DNA from: JAVBPP01 sp031549535
GTDB lineage: Bacteria; Bacillota; Clostridia; Oscillospirales; Acutalibacteraceae
Assembly (NCBI GenBank): GCA_031549535.1
Contig: JAVBPP010000032.1
Span: 1 to 46,020 of the forward strand
DNA: 46,020 nt
Direction: 5' to 3'
Shown here: piece by piece, positions 17,322-25,001 of the stretch
How positions within the stretch are numbered: position 1 is the stretch's first letter
How the letters are laid out: every line of letters starts with the position of its first letter
The notes under the pieces: generated by a model
Seen by the model: only the letters and a program-made list of their open reading frames with translations
Told to the model about the DNA's origin: nothing
Databases searched by the model: none
Position numbers and translations under genes: made by a program

Positions 17322-18611
17322 TTAAATTGCTTTCGATACCAAAGCTTCATCCGGAACAACTACGCGTTCGATTTCCGCCCCGACCGCACGCAGCTTCTCT
17401 TCAATGCATTCATAGCCGCGTTCGATATAGCCGATGCTTTCAATCTCTGTTGTGCCTGTGGCCGCAAGGCCTGCTATGAGCATGGCCGCACCCGCGCGCA
17501 AATCGTCCGCGCGTACCGGAGCGCCTTTCAGCGTTTCCACACCCTCGACCACTGCCAGCTTGCCGTCCACCTTGATGGAGGCACCCATGCGGGCAAGTTG
17601 ATCGACATAGCGGAACCGGTTTTCAAAAATACCGTCTGAAATATAACTTGTGCCCTCCGCAATGGCGAGCAGCACGGCGAATTGAGGTTGCATATCGGTG
17701 GGAAAACCGGGATGGGGCATGGTTTTCACCGTGCACTTTTGCGGCCGTGCGTTGCCGCGGATACGGATACTGTCGTCAAACTCTTCCACATCCACGCCGC
17801 ATTCAATCAGCTTAGCGGAAATGGATTCCAAGTGCTTGGGTGTGACGTTACGAATGAGCACATCGCCGCCCGTGGCCGCTGCCGCCACCATATAGGTGCC
17901 GGCCTCGATTTGGTCGGGTATGATGGAGTAGCTGCAGCCATGCAGGCTTTCCTGCCCGCGGATTTTAATTACGTCCGTGCCCGCGCCGCGGATATCTGCG
18001 CCCATGGTGTTCAGGCAGTTTGCCAAATCCACGATGTGCGGTTCTTTTGCTGCGTTCTCAATAATCGTCAGCCCGTTGGAGCGCGCCGCCGCCAGCATGA
18101 CATTTGCCGTTGCACCCACGGAAACAATGTCCAAATAAACCGGGCTGCCGGTTAAGGCATCTGCCTTTGCGTCAATCATGGCGTTTTCTTCAATTGAAAC
18201 GGAGGCTCCCAGCAGCTCAAAGCCCTTGATGTGCTGGTCAATCGGGCGCACGCCGAGGTTGCAGCCGCCGGGCATGGCAACGCGTGCTCTGCCAAAACGC
18301 CCAAGCAAGGCGCCGATGAAATAATAGGACGCACGCATATGCTTCGTCAGCTCGTGCGGCACCGTGTAGGAATGAATGTGGCTGGTATCAATTTCAATGG
18401 TATGCGCATTTATCAGGCGGGTTGTTGCGCCCAGGTTTTCCAAAATGCGCAGGGTGTAGCTCACATCGCTGATATTAGGAATGTTCTCTATTTTACAAAC
18501 GCCCTGTGCTAAAATCGTTGCCGGCAGAATTGCTGCCACAGCATTTTTTGCACCGCTGATGTTGATTTCACCTTGTAACGGCCGTCCGCCGTTAATTACA
18601 AATTTCTCCAT
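17322..18611 (-). CDS. murA: UDP-N-acetylglucosamine 1-carboxyvinyltransferase (first copy)
   Basis: Commits UDP-GlcNAc to peptidoglycan synthesis by transferring enolpyruvate from PEP. The 429-residue protein has the substrate-binding ISGAKNA motif (K22) and the catalytic loop AMPGGCNLGVRP with C117, the fosfomycin target. A second MurA is at 31429-32739 in the dcw cluster; this copy stands apart, as is usual for low-GC Gram-positives. ATG 18611 has AGAGGGG at proper spacing. The two copies differ around the catalytic loop (GGCNLG here, GGCPIG in the other). Which one is dominant cannot be told. Confidence 0.96.
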   Translation of the reverse strand: MEKFVINGGRPLQGEINISGAKNAVAAILPATILAQGVCKIENIPNISDVSYTLRILENLGATTRLINAHTIEIDTSHIHSYTVPHELTKHMRASYYFIGALLGRFGRARVAMPGGCNLGVRPIDQHIKGFELLGASVSIEENAMIDAKADALTGSPVYLDIVSVGATANVMLAAARSNGLTIIENAAKEPHIVDLANCLNTMGADIRGAGTDVIKIRGQESLHGCSYSIIPDQIEAGTYMVAAAATGGDVLIRNVTPKHLESISAKLIECGVDVEEFDDSIRIRGNARPQKCTVKTMPHPGFPTDMQPQFAVLLAIAEGTSYISDGIFENRFRYVDQLARMGASIKVDGKLAVVEGVETLKGAPVRADDLRAGAAMLIAGLAATGTTEIESIGYIERGYECIEEKLRAVGAEIERVVVPDEALVSKAI

Positions 18612-18795
18612 TAAAGCACCCCTCTAATTCACAAGTATTGGCAAAATTTCCGCAAAAAAACTTTGCCTATCCGTTTGGAACGGGACAAGCTATATCATAG
18701 TGACGGTGTATGCCGTTTATGTTTTTGTTGAACTGTGTGGGCTGAAAAACGCAAAATATACGCAGAAAAACAGCCCAACCCACTTTATTTAGAAC

Positions 18796-18824
18796 AGTAT
18801 AGCACGAATGTTAGAAAAAAGAAA
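18796..18824 (-). promoter_or_regulatory. Candidate murA promoter
   Basis: On the minus strand, TTTCTT (18819-18824), a 17-base spacer and TATACT (18796-18801). The -10 is good and the -35 weak. Confidence 0.5.
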
Positions 18825-18964
18825 GACTTATTTTACAATTTTACCCGCATAAATTTTAAAACTGTTCACAACTAGTATGAGAGCCATGCCTGTTTTTATG
18901 CGCTGAAACGCAGCTTGTATGTTTTGTTGAAAACGGATATTTTTTCAAATTTTTAACGCAGACA

Positions 18965-18993
18965 TTGCAAACTAACGAAAACCGTACTACAAT
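18965..18993 (+). promoter_or_regulatory. Promoter of the serine-hydrolase gene
   Basis: TTGCAA (18965-18970), a 17-base spacer and TACAAT (18988-18993), about 36 bases before the ATG at 19030. Confidence 0.7.
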
Positions 18994-19029
18994 GGTATTG
19001 ATAAAATTCAGGAGAAAGGAAAGGGGACT

Positions 19030-20424
19030 ATGGCAACTTTATTACCGCGTTCCACCCCAAACGAGCAGGGCGTGAGCGAAATTGCAATCACGGCATTTCA
19101 AAAGGCGCTGGAAAATACGGAGGCAACGCTGCGTGGCTATGTGTTTCTGCGCCACGGCAAGGTCGTGGCGGAGCATTACTGGGCACCCTATCAGCGCGAG
19201 GATAAGAACTGGGTCTACTCCGTGAGCAAAAGCTTTAGCATGACGGCGGTGGGCTTTGCGTTTGACGCGGGGCTGATTGATATCGAAGCGCCGGTGCTCT
19301 CCTATTTCCCGGAATATACGCCGGAGCAGCCCGAGGCCAATCTGACCGCCATGCGTGTAAAGCACCTGCTTGCCATGAACACGGGGCATCAGAACGACAC
19401 GACCTTTGCGGTGCTGGGCAATATGTACGGCGATTGGGTGCAAAATTTCTTGAAAATACCGGTGGAAAACGCACCGGGAACGCATTTTGTTTATAACACC
19501 GCTGCGAGCTATATGCTCTCCGCGCTGGTGCAGCGGGTGACGGGTGAAACCGTGATAGACTATCTCCGCCCGCGCCTGTTTGAGCCGTTGGGCTTCGGCG
19601 ATGTGGCGGGCGACTTGAATCCGCAAGGCGTTTTCACCGGGGGCTGGGGCTTTTTGGTGGGGGTTGAGGACCTTGCCAAGCTGGGCTTGCTCTACTTAAA
19701 CAAGGGTCTGTATGAAGGCAAGCGCGTGTTGAGCGAACGTTGGGTGGAGCTGGCGACTTATCCACATTCCGACAATGCCACCGGGCGCGAAAATGAAAGC
19801 CCGGATTGGCGGCAGGGCTACGGCTTTCAGCTTTGGCGCTGCCAGCACGGCTGTTACCGGGCGGACGGCGCAATGGGGCAATACTGTGTGGTGTTTCCGG
19901 AGCAGGATGCCGTCCTCGCCCTCATGAGCGAAATCCACAATATGCAGAAGATACTGGACTGCGCGTGGGAGCATCTGCTCCCCGGAATGAACGGCTTTGC
20001 CAATGCACTGGAGCAGGAACTGCAGGACAAACGCTTTCAAAAAACCAGCCGGATGTATGATTTTGATACACTGCAGCTGCGTTTTATGCAGGAGAGCCTG
20101 CGCCTGACACTCACGGAGGATGACGAGGAATATAGCCTTACGGCGGGGCGTGGGTGCTGGTTGGATGGTTTTTATACCCTGCCGCTGGGTGACCGCTCCT
20201 TTATCCCCCTATTTTCCTATCGGGAGGAGCCGGTCAAAATTTCCGCCACTTTTTGCTGGAAGGATGCCTCTACACTGGAAATTACGGCGGTCTATCGTGA
20301 GTTTCCGCACCGCGAGCGTTTTGTCTGCCGTTTTGACGGCGAAAACGCCAGTTTCGTCTGCCACTCCAGCGTCTCCGGTGCGCGCGAGGAAGATGACTTG
20401 GATTTCGAGGGGACGGCAAAATAG
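19030..20424 (+). CDS. Beta-lactamase-fold serine hydrolase
   Basis: A 464-residue member of the class C beta-lactamase/penicillin-binding-protein-like family (PF00144). SVSK (S64-x-x-K67) supplies the nucleophile and base; the second motif is the VYNTAASYML segment (about residue 157). After the ~330-residue catalytic domain there is an extra ~120-residue beta-rich C-terminal domain. No signal peptide or membrane helix is visible, so it is probably cytosolic, and the substrate is more likely an ester or D-amino-acid peptide than a beta-lactam (inference). ATG 19030 has AGGAAAGGGG upstream. It is monocistronic, between its own promoter and a terminator. Confidence 0.85.
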   Translation: MATLLPRSTPNEQGVSEIAITAFQKALENTEATLRGYVFLRHGKVVAEHYWAPYQREDKNWVYSVSKSFSMTAVGFAFDAGLIDIEAPVLSYFPEYTPEQPEANLTAMRVKHLLAMNTGHQNDTTFAVLGNMYGDWVQNFLKIPVENAPGTHFVYNTAASYMLSALVQRVTGETVIDYLRPRLFEPLGFGDVAGDLNPQGVFTGGWGFLVGVEDLAKLGLLYLNKGLYEGKRVLSERWVELATYPHSDNATGRENESPDWRQGYGFQLWRCQHGCYRADGAMGQYCVVFPEQDAVLALMSEIHNMQKILDCAWEHLLPGMNGFANALEQELQDKRFQKTSRMYDFDTLQLRFMQESLRLTLTEDDEEYSLTAGRGCWLDGFYTLPLGDRSFIPLFSYREEPVKISATFCWKDASTLEITAVYREFPHRERFVCRFDGENASFVCHSSVSGAREEDDLDFEGTAK

Positions 20425-20524
20425 CGTTCTATACCGATTTACGCTTTCTTAGAAGAGTAATATTCCCACAACATCTAGTGGGTTTGTGCCATTTTTCCAC
20501 AATACAATAGAAATAATCATAAAC

Positions 20525-20564
20525 AATCAAGACTTTTCGAACGAAAGGTCTTGATTTTGTTTTG
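20525..20564 (+). terminator. Hairpin terminator overlapping the mraZ promoter
   Basis: AATCAAGACTTTTCG (20525-20539) pairs with CGAAAGGTCTTGATT (20542-20556), with one G-T pair and a two-base tip (a slightly frayed loop is likely), followed by a T-rich tract. It would end transcription from the serine hydrolase. The last six bases of the right arm are also the -35 hexamer of the mraZ promoter. Confidence 0.75.
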
Positions 20565-20579
20565 TCCGGATGCTATGAT
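20551..20579 (+). promoter_or_regulatory. Promoter of the dcw cluster (mraZ)
   Basis: TTGATT (20551-20556), a 17-base spacer and TATGAT (20574-20579). The transcript would start near 20586, giving a ~125-base leader. The -35 lies inside the upstream terminator stem. Confidence 0.75.
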
Positions 20580-20595
20580 AGGAGCGTCGAGGGGG

Positions 20596-20658
20596 AAAGT
20601 GGTGGGAAAAGGAGATTTTCCACAATTTCCACAGGGTTTTCCACAGGCGAGTGGGAAA
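20596..20658 (+). promoter_or_regulatory. Putative MraZ operator / TTTCCACA repeat cluster
   Basis: AAAGTGGTGGGAAA (20596-20609) and GTGGGAAA (20651-20658) flank three TTTCCACA copies at 20617-20624, 20626-20633 and 20638-20645. A fourth TTTTCCACA lies upstream at 20493-20501. AAAGTGG and TGGG-containing repeats just upstream of mraZ are the known type of MraZ binding site, so autoregulation is likely. The TTTTCCACA copies are also one mismatch from a DnaA box. Confidence 0.55.
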
Positions 20659-20711
20659 CGCAGGCGAAAGCGCCGTGTTTCGACAAAAATCCGGGAGAAG
20701 GAGGGGTGGAC

Positions 20712-21128
20712 ATGCCCAAATTCACAGGCAGTTATCAGCATGCGCTGGATCAAAAAAACCGGCTGTTCATTCCCGCAAAGCTCCGGGAAAAGCTGGGGGA
20801 CGAGTTTTACAGCTATATTCCCATAAACGGCACCCCTTGCATTATGCTTTTTAGCGAGGAAAAGCTGGACGAGATGCTCGCGAAGTTGAAAACTCGCTAT
20901 GACGGAGAGCAACTCTCCCGCGCAATCCGCAAAACTTTAGGTAATACGCACGAGGTCGCGGTGGATAAGCAGGGGCGCATTACGCTCAAGGCAGAATTTT
21001 GCAAACGTGCGCAATTGGATGGCGTGGCTCAAATTAACGGTGTTGCGGATTTGGTAGAAATCTGGAAACCGGCTGATACGGATGCGGAAGAGGCGCTGGA
21101 TGACGACTTCTCCGATTGGGATTATTGA
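20712..21128 (+). CDS. mraZ: Transcriptional regulator MraZ
   Basis: First gene of the dcw cluster; a ring-forming AbrB-fold DNA-binding repressor of its own operon in bacteria studied so far. The 138-residue protein has the two tandem half-sites DQKNRLFIPAKLREKL and DKQGRITLKAEFCKRAQL. ATG 20712 follows GAGAAGGAGG; the reading frame remains open for 50 codons upstream but without a ribosome site, and the family starts at MPKFTGSYQHALD. The tail is unusually acidic (EEALDDDFSDWDY). The stop is two bases before rsmH. Confidence 0.95.
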   Translation: MPKFTGSYQHALDQKNRLFIPAKLREKLGDEFYSYIPINGTPCIMLFSEEKLDEMLAKLKTRYDGEQLSRAIRKTLGNTHEVAVDKQGRITLKAEFCKRAQLDGVAQINGVADLVEIWKPADTDAEEALDDDFSDWDY

Positions 21129-21130
21129 GT

Positions 21131-22063
21131 ATGGACAGTTCCTTTCATCATATTCCGGTATTGTTTCAAGAAACAATAGAAGCGCTGTTTCATCATCCCG
21201 CCGGTATCTACGCGGATTGTACCGCGGGGGGCGGAGGGCACAGCGCGGCGCTGGCAGCGCGCCTAGAGGGCGGACGGCTGCTTGCGATTGATCGCGATCC
21301 CCAGGCGATTGCAGCGTTACAGCGGCGCTTTGCTTCAGAGAAGCAGGTCACCGTGATTCACCGCAATTTTTTTGATATTAAGGCCATCCTGCGTGAGCAG
21401 GGTGTAGCGGGCTTAGACGGGGCGCTCGCCGATTTGGGCGTAAGCTCCCATCAGTTGGATACCGCACAGCGCGGCTTTTCCTACCACGATGATGCGCCGC
21501 TGGATATGCGCATGAGCATTGAGGGGCAGACGGCGGCGCAGGCGGTCAACACCCTGCCCATGGAAGTGCTGCGCGATATCTTCTTCCGCTTTGGGGAAGA
21601 AAAGTTTGCCCCCTCCATTGCGCGCGCCATTGTGCGCGAGCGGGAAAAGCAGCCAATCGAAACAACCTTGCAGCTGGCGGAGCTGATCAAATTCGCCGTC
21701 CCCGCGGCGGTGCGGCGTGAAAACGGTCACCCCGCGCGGCGCGTGTTTCAGGCTTTACGCATCTATATTAATGGGGAATTGGACGGCCTGGGGCAGGCAT
21801 TGGACGATTTGTTTGATAGCCTAAACCCCGGCGGGCGATTGGCAATTTTAACCTTCCACTCGTTGGAGGATCGCATCGTCAAACAGCGCTTTGCCGCGCT
21901 TTGCACAGGTTGCACCTGCCCGCCGCAGTTCCCGGTCTGCGTCTGCGGCGTCAAGCCGAGAGCCAGGCAAATTGTGAAATCAGCGGCAGCGGGCAAACAG
22001 GAGTTGGAAGAGAATCCGCGCGCCAGAAGTGCGCGGCTGCGTGTGATAGAAAAGATAGGATAA
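21131..22063 (+). CDS. rsmH: 16S rRNA (cytosine-1402-N4)-methyltransferase
   Basis: SAM-dependent methyltransferase acting on C1402 in the ribosomal P site. The 310-residue protein begins HHIPVLFQETIEAL and has the SAM loop DCTAGGGGHSAAL, LGVSSHQLDTAQRGFSY, APLDMRM and the C-terminal LTFHSLEDRIVKQRF, all family signatures. It lies second in the dcw cluster, as in most bacteria. ATG 21131 is chosen by conservation; the ribosome site is weak, so translation is probably coupled to mraZ. Confidence 0.97.
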   Translation: MDSSFHHIPVLFQETIEALFHHPAGIYADCTAGGGGHSAALAARLEGGRLLAIDRDPQAIAALQRRFASEKQVTVIHRNFFDIKAILREQGVAGLDGALADLGVSSHQLDTAQRGFSYHDDAPLDMRMSIEGQTAAQAVNTLPMEVLRDIFFRFGEEKFAPSIARAIVREREKQPIETTLQLAELIKFAVPAAVRRENGHPARRVFQALRIYINGELDGLGQALDDLFDSLNPGGRLAILTFHSLEDRIVKQRFAALCTGCTCPPQFPVCVCGVKPRARQIVKSAAAGKQELEENPRARSARLRVIEKIG

Positions 22064-22078
22064 GTGGGTGAAATAGAT

Positions 22079-22606
22079 ATGGCCGATGAAAGAAGCAGAG
22101 CCTTTGAACAGGCTGCCTTGGCGCGCGCACAAAGAGGACGCGGCGGCCAGAGCGCGGCACCCTCCCTGCGCACGGCGGTACCGCAGCGCGAGGCACCTCG
22201 GCGTAAGCCGCAGGAAAAGCCGAGAATTGTAAAGGGGCCGGGTTTAACTAAGGAAGAGCAGGAAGCGGAGCGCAAGGCTCGCAGCCGTTATGTGCAGCGT
22301 ATTATCCTGTGTGCCCTGCTGATTTTTTCCATGCTGGGCTCGCTGATGTATATGCGTGCGCGTATTTCGGAGCTTGGGCGTGAGCGTGCGGAGCTGGCAG
22401 AGACCTTGGAGGAATGCAGGAGTGAGAAGATTCGTTTGAACATGCAGCTCATGGCGCGTATTTCACCGGAGCGCATTGAACGCATTGCAACGCAGGAGCT
22501 GGGCATGAGCAAATACCGTGAAAGCATGCGCTATATCGCGGATGTGAATACGGATAGCGCCAAGGTGTTTCAGTTTGTTGCGCCGCCGGCAGACGATGGG
22601 CAATGA
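22079..22606 (+). CDS. ftsL: Cell division protein FtsL-like
   Basis: A 175-residue bitopic protein. The arginine/alanine/proline-rich cytosolic N-terminus (~70 residues) is followed by one membrane helix (about 72-92), a short coiled coil (about 93-125; ARISELGRERAELAETL) and a C-terminal segment with SPERIERIATQELGM, typical of FtsL/septum formation initiators. It is expected to bind FtsQ (DivIB) and DivIC and activate the synthase FtsW-FtsI. ATG 22079 is preceded by GGTGA; a GTG at 22064 directly after the rsmH stop is an alternative. Position between rsmH and the PBP supports the call. Confidence 0.85.
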   Translation: MADERSRAFEQAALARAQRGRGGQSAAPSLRTAVPQREAPRRKPQEKPRIVKGPGLTKEEQEAERKARSRYVQRIILCALLIFSMLGSLMYMRARISELGRERAELAETLEECRSEKIRLNMQLMARISPERIERIATQELGMSKYRESMRYIADVNTDSAKVFQFVAPPADDGQ

Positions 22607-22654
22607 AATTTTCACAAACGTATGGCATGAAAGGCAGTGTGCACTCGTATAAAT

Positions 22655-22691
22655 AAATAGGCAGGGGCGGGCAAATGACCTGCCCCTATTT
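22655..22691 (+). other. Stem-loop between ftsL and ftsI
   Basis: AAATA...GGGGCGGG pairs with CCTGCCCCTATTT, with a four-base bulge and a seven-base loop. It is not followed by a T-run, so it is probably an mRNA processing or stability element rather than a terminator. Confidence 0.4.
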
Positions 22692-22718
22692 CACTTTCTA
22701 AAAAGGCGGGATTATTAC

Positions 22719-24986
22719 ATGGCAAAAAAATCTCCCAGACAGCGGCTTTCTCAGCGCGCGTTGTTGGTGGTGGGCGCGGTGGTGTTACTGGGCTTTGGCG
22801 CGGGCACGGTGCGCCTTGGCTACCTGCAGCTTGTGGCCAGTGAACGCTATCGCCTGAAGGCGGAGGAAAACCAGCTGCAGGATTCGGCCATACCCGCGCA
22901 GCGCGGCAATATATATGACACCAACATGAAAATTTTGGCGCAGAGTGCCAATGTTTGGAAGGTGTATATGGATCCCAGCAAGTTCCCCAATGATTTAACG
23001 CGGGAGCTTGTTTCGCGCAAGCTATCGGATGTTTTGGATGTGCCCTATGAAACGATTTTAGAAAAGGCAAAGATGAGCAGCAAGCGCTATCTGGATATTA
23101 AACGGCGTATTGAGTTTGAGGAAAAGGAAAGGGTCTCCGCGCTGTTAAAGGAAAAAGTAACATACTATGATGAAAAACACAAGGAGCAGGAGGTCGGCAT
23201 CAACCTCATGGTGGGGATTGATATTGACGTCAAGCGCTATTATCCGCACAACAGCTTTGCTTCGGGCATCATCGGCTTTGCGGGCAATGATGATATCGGG
23301 CGTTCCGGGCTGGAGCTGCGGTATAATGACGATTTAGCGGGCACGCCCGGACGGCGCATCACCGCGCGCAACGGCCGGAGCGATGATATGCCGCTGCAGT
23401 TTGAAACCATGCATGACGCCGTTCAAGGTAAAAGTTTGGTGCTTACGGTTGACGAAGTGATTCAGCGATTTTTGGAAAAGGCGCTGGAGCAGGTGCATAT
23501 TGATACCCAGAGCAAGGCGGCCTACGGCATTGTGATGGATGTGAAGACCGGAGCCATTCTCGGCATGGCGGGCACACCAAATTACGACTTAAACAACCCG
23601 CAAACCATTCAGGATGAAGCGCTTAAGGCGCAGCTGGATGCAATTGCCGCACCGGCTGACAGAGAAAAGGAAACAAACAACGCCAAGTTTTCCATGTGGC
23701 GCAACCGCGGCATCAGCGATATCTATGACCCCGGCTCCGTGTTCAAAATTGTTGTGGCGGCGGCGGCGATTGAAGAAAAGTCATACCCGCTCAATACGCG
23801 CTTCACCTGCACAGGCGCGCTGCAGGTGAAGGATCGCACCTACCACTGCCACAAAACCACAGGCCACGGCACCCAAACCTATACGGAATGCATGATGAAC
23901 TCCTGCAACCCGTTTTTCATCACACTTGGCCAGAGCCTGGGCGTGGAGCGCTTCGGGCAATACTTTGAGGCCTTCGGTTTTACTGAAAAAACGGGGATTG
24001 ATTTACCTGCGGAGGCAAAGCCGGTTCCGGGCCTGACCTATCACCCGAAGGAGACGATGTCCACCGTGGATCTTGCGAGTATGTCCTTCGGTCAATCCTT
24101 TCAGGCCTCGCCCATTCAAATTATCAACATGATTGCCAGCATCGGCAACGGCGGCAAGCTGATGACACCCTACCTCGTCGCCAAAGAGCTGGATGAAAAC
24201 GGCAATACTATTAAAGAAACAAAACCCACGGTCAAGCGCCAGGTTGTTTCTGAAGCTACGGCAAAACAGGTGGCGGAAATGATGCGCATGGTCGTGGCGG
24301 GCGGCACGGGTAAAAACGCCTATGTCCCCGGCTACAGCGTGGCGGGCAAAACGGGCACATCCCAAAAGCTGAACAAACCGGGCTATTATGTCACCTCATT
24401 TGCCTGTTTCGCTCCGGCGGAGGATGCGCGTCTTGCTATTCTCATCACCATTGATGAGCCCGTAGGTGCCCACGGCGGCGGCCAGATTGCCGCGCCTGTG
24501 GCGGCCAAGGTGATGGAGGATTCGCTGCTCTACCTCAACGTAAAGCCAAACTACACGCAAGAAGAGCTTGCGCTGCTGTATAAAACAACGCCCGGCCTTG
24601 TAAACAAAACTGTTGCCTCTGCAAAGGCGGAGCTGATAAATGCAGGCCTAAACCCCAAGGTAGTGGGCGACGGCGAAAAGGTTATTTCTCAGATTCCGGC
24701 CGAGGGCAAAACCGTCTCCAAGGGCGGCGTTGTGATTCTTTATACACAAAAAAATAGTAAAACAGAAAAAACCAAGGTTCCAAATTTTATAGGCCTTTCG
24801 ATCAACGAGGTTACGAACCTTGCCGCCTCCCGCAGCCTGAACATTAAAATTTCCGGCAATACGCTGCAAAGCGGCGAGCTCGTCGCGTATAAACAATCCG
24901 AGCCGCTGGATACCCAAGTGGAGGTCGGCAGCTATGTGACGGTATACTTCAAATCGAACAAGGGTGTTACGGATTTCAGTGATTAG
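22719..24986 (+). CDS. ftsI: Class B penicillin-binding protein with PASTA domains (FtsI/PBP2B/SpoVD type)
   Basis: A septal peptidoglycan transpeptidase of 755 residues. One N-terminal membrane anchor (about 14-36) precedes a PBP dimerisation domain containing AQRGNIYD. The transpeptidase motifs are SVFK (nucleophile S340), SCN (S395-N397) and KTGTS (K544). Two C-terminal PASTA repeats span about 620-755. Two PASTA units resemble Bacillus PBP2B more than SpoVD, which has one, so a vegetative division role is favoured; a sporulation role cannot be excluded. ATG 22719 has AAAGGCGGG upstream. It follows ftsL after 112 bases and precedes murE. Confidence 0.94.
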   Translation: MAKKSPRQRLSQRALLVVGAVVLLGFGAGTVRLGYLQLVASERYRLKAEENQLQDSAIPAQRGNIYDTNMKILAQSANVWKVYMDPSKFPNDLTRELVSRKLSDVLDVPYETILEKAKMSSKRYLDIKRRIEFEEKERVSALLKEKVTYYDEKHKEQEVGINLMVGIDIDVKRYYPHNSFASGIIGFAGNDDIGRSGLELRYNDDLAGTPGRRITARNGRSDDMPLQFETMHDAVQGKSLVLTVDEVIQRFLEKALEQVHIDTQSKAAYGIVMDVKTGAILGMAGTPNYDLNNPQTIQDEALKAQLDAIAAPADREKETNNAKFSMWRNRGISDIYDPGSVFKIVVAAAAIEEKSYPLNTRFTCTGALQVKDRTYHCHKTTGHGTQTYTECMMNSCNPFFITLGQSLGVERFGQYFEAFGFTEKTGIDLPAEAKPVPGLTYHPKETMSTVDLASMSFGQSFQASPIQIINMIASIGNGGKLMTPYLVAKELDENGNTIKETKPTVKRQVVSEATAKQVAEMMRMVVAGGTGKNAYVPGYSVAGKTGTSQKLNKPGYYVTSFACFAPAEDARLAILITIDEPVGAHGGGQIAAPVAAKVMEDSLLYLNVKPNYTQEELALLYKTTPGLVNKTVASAKAELINAGLNPKVVGDGEKVISQIPAEGKTVSKGGVVILYTQKNSKTEKTKVPNFIGLSINEVTNLAASRSLNIKISGNTLQSGELVAYKQSEPLDTQVEVGSYVTVYFKSNKGVTDFSD

Positions 24987-25001
24987 CAACGGAGGGATGA
25001 C

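Larger units (their letters stand above)
18612..19029. other. Divergent regulatory region, murA leader and serine-hydrolase promoter
   Basis: A 418-base AT-rich gap with no gene. It contains a leftward promoter candidate for murA and a rightward one for the serine hydrolase. The predicted murA leader (~178 bases) holds a GGGCTG (18739-18744) / CAGCCC (18771-18776) dyad, a GTT-CCA-AAC hairpin near 18680 and a seven-base T-run on the minus strand near 18655. No known riboswitch was recognised. Confidence 0.5.

Noticed and set aside
20493..20645. Replication origin from clustered DnaA-box-like TTTTCCACA
   Set aside because: The matches are imperfect, no dnaA/dnaN is nearby and there is no AT-rich unwinding stretch. 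Operator function for mraZ is the simpler reading.
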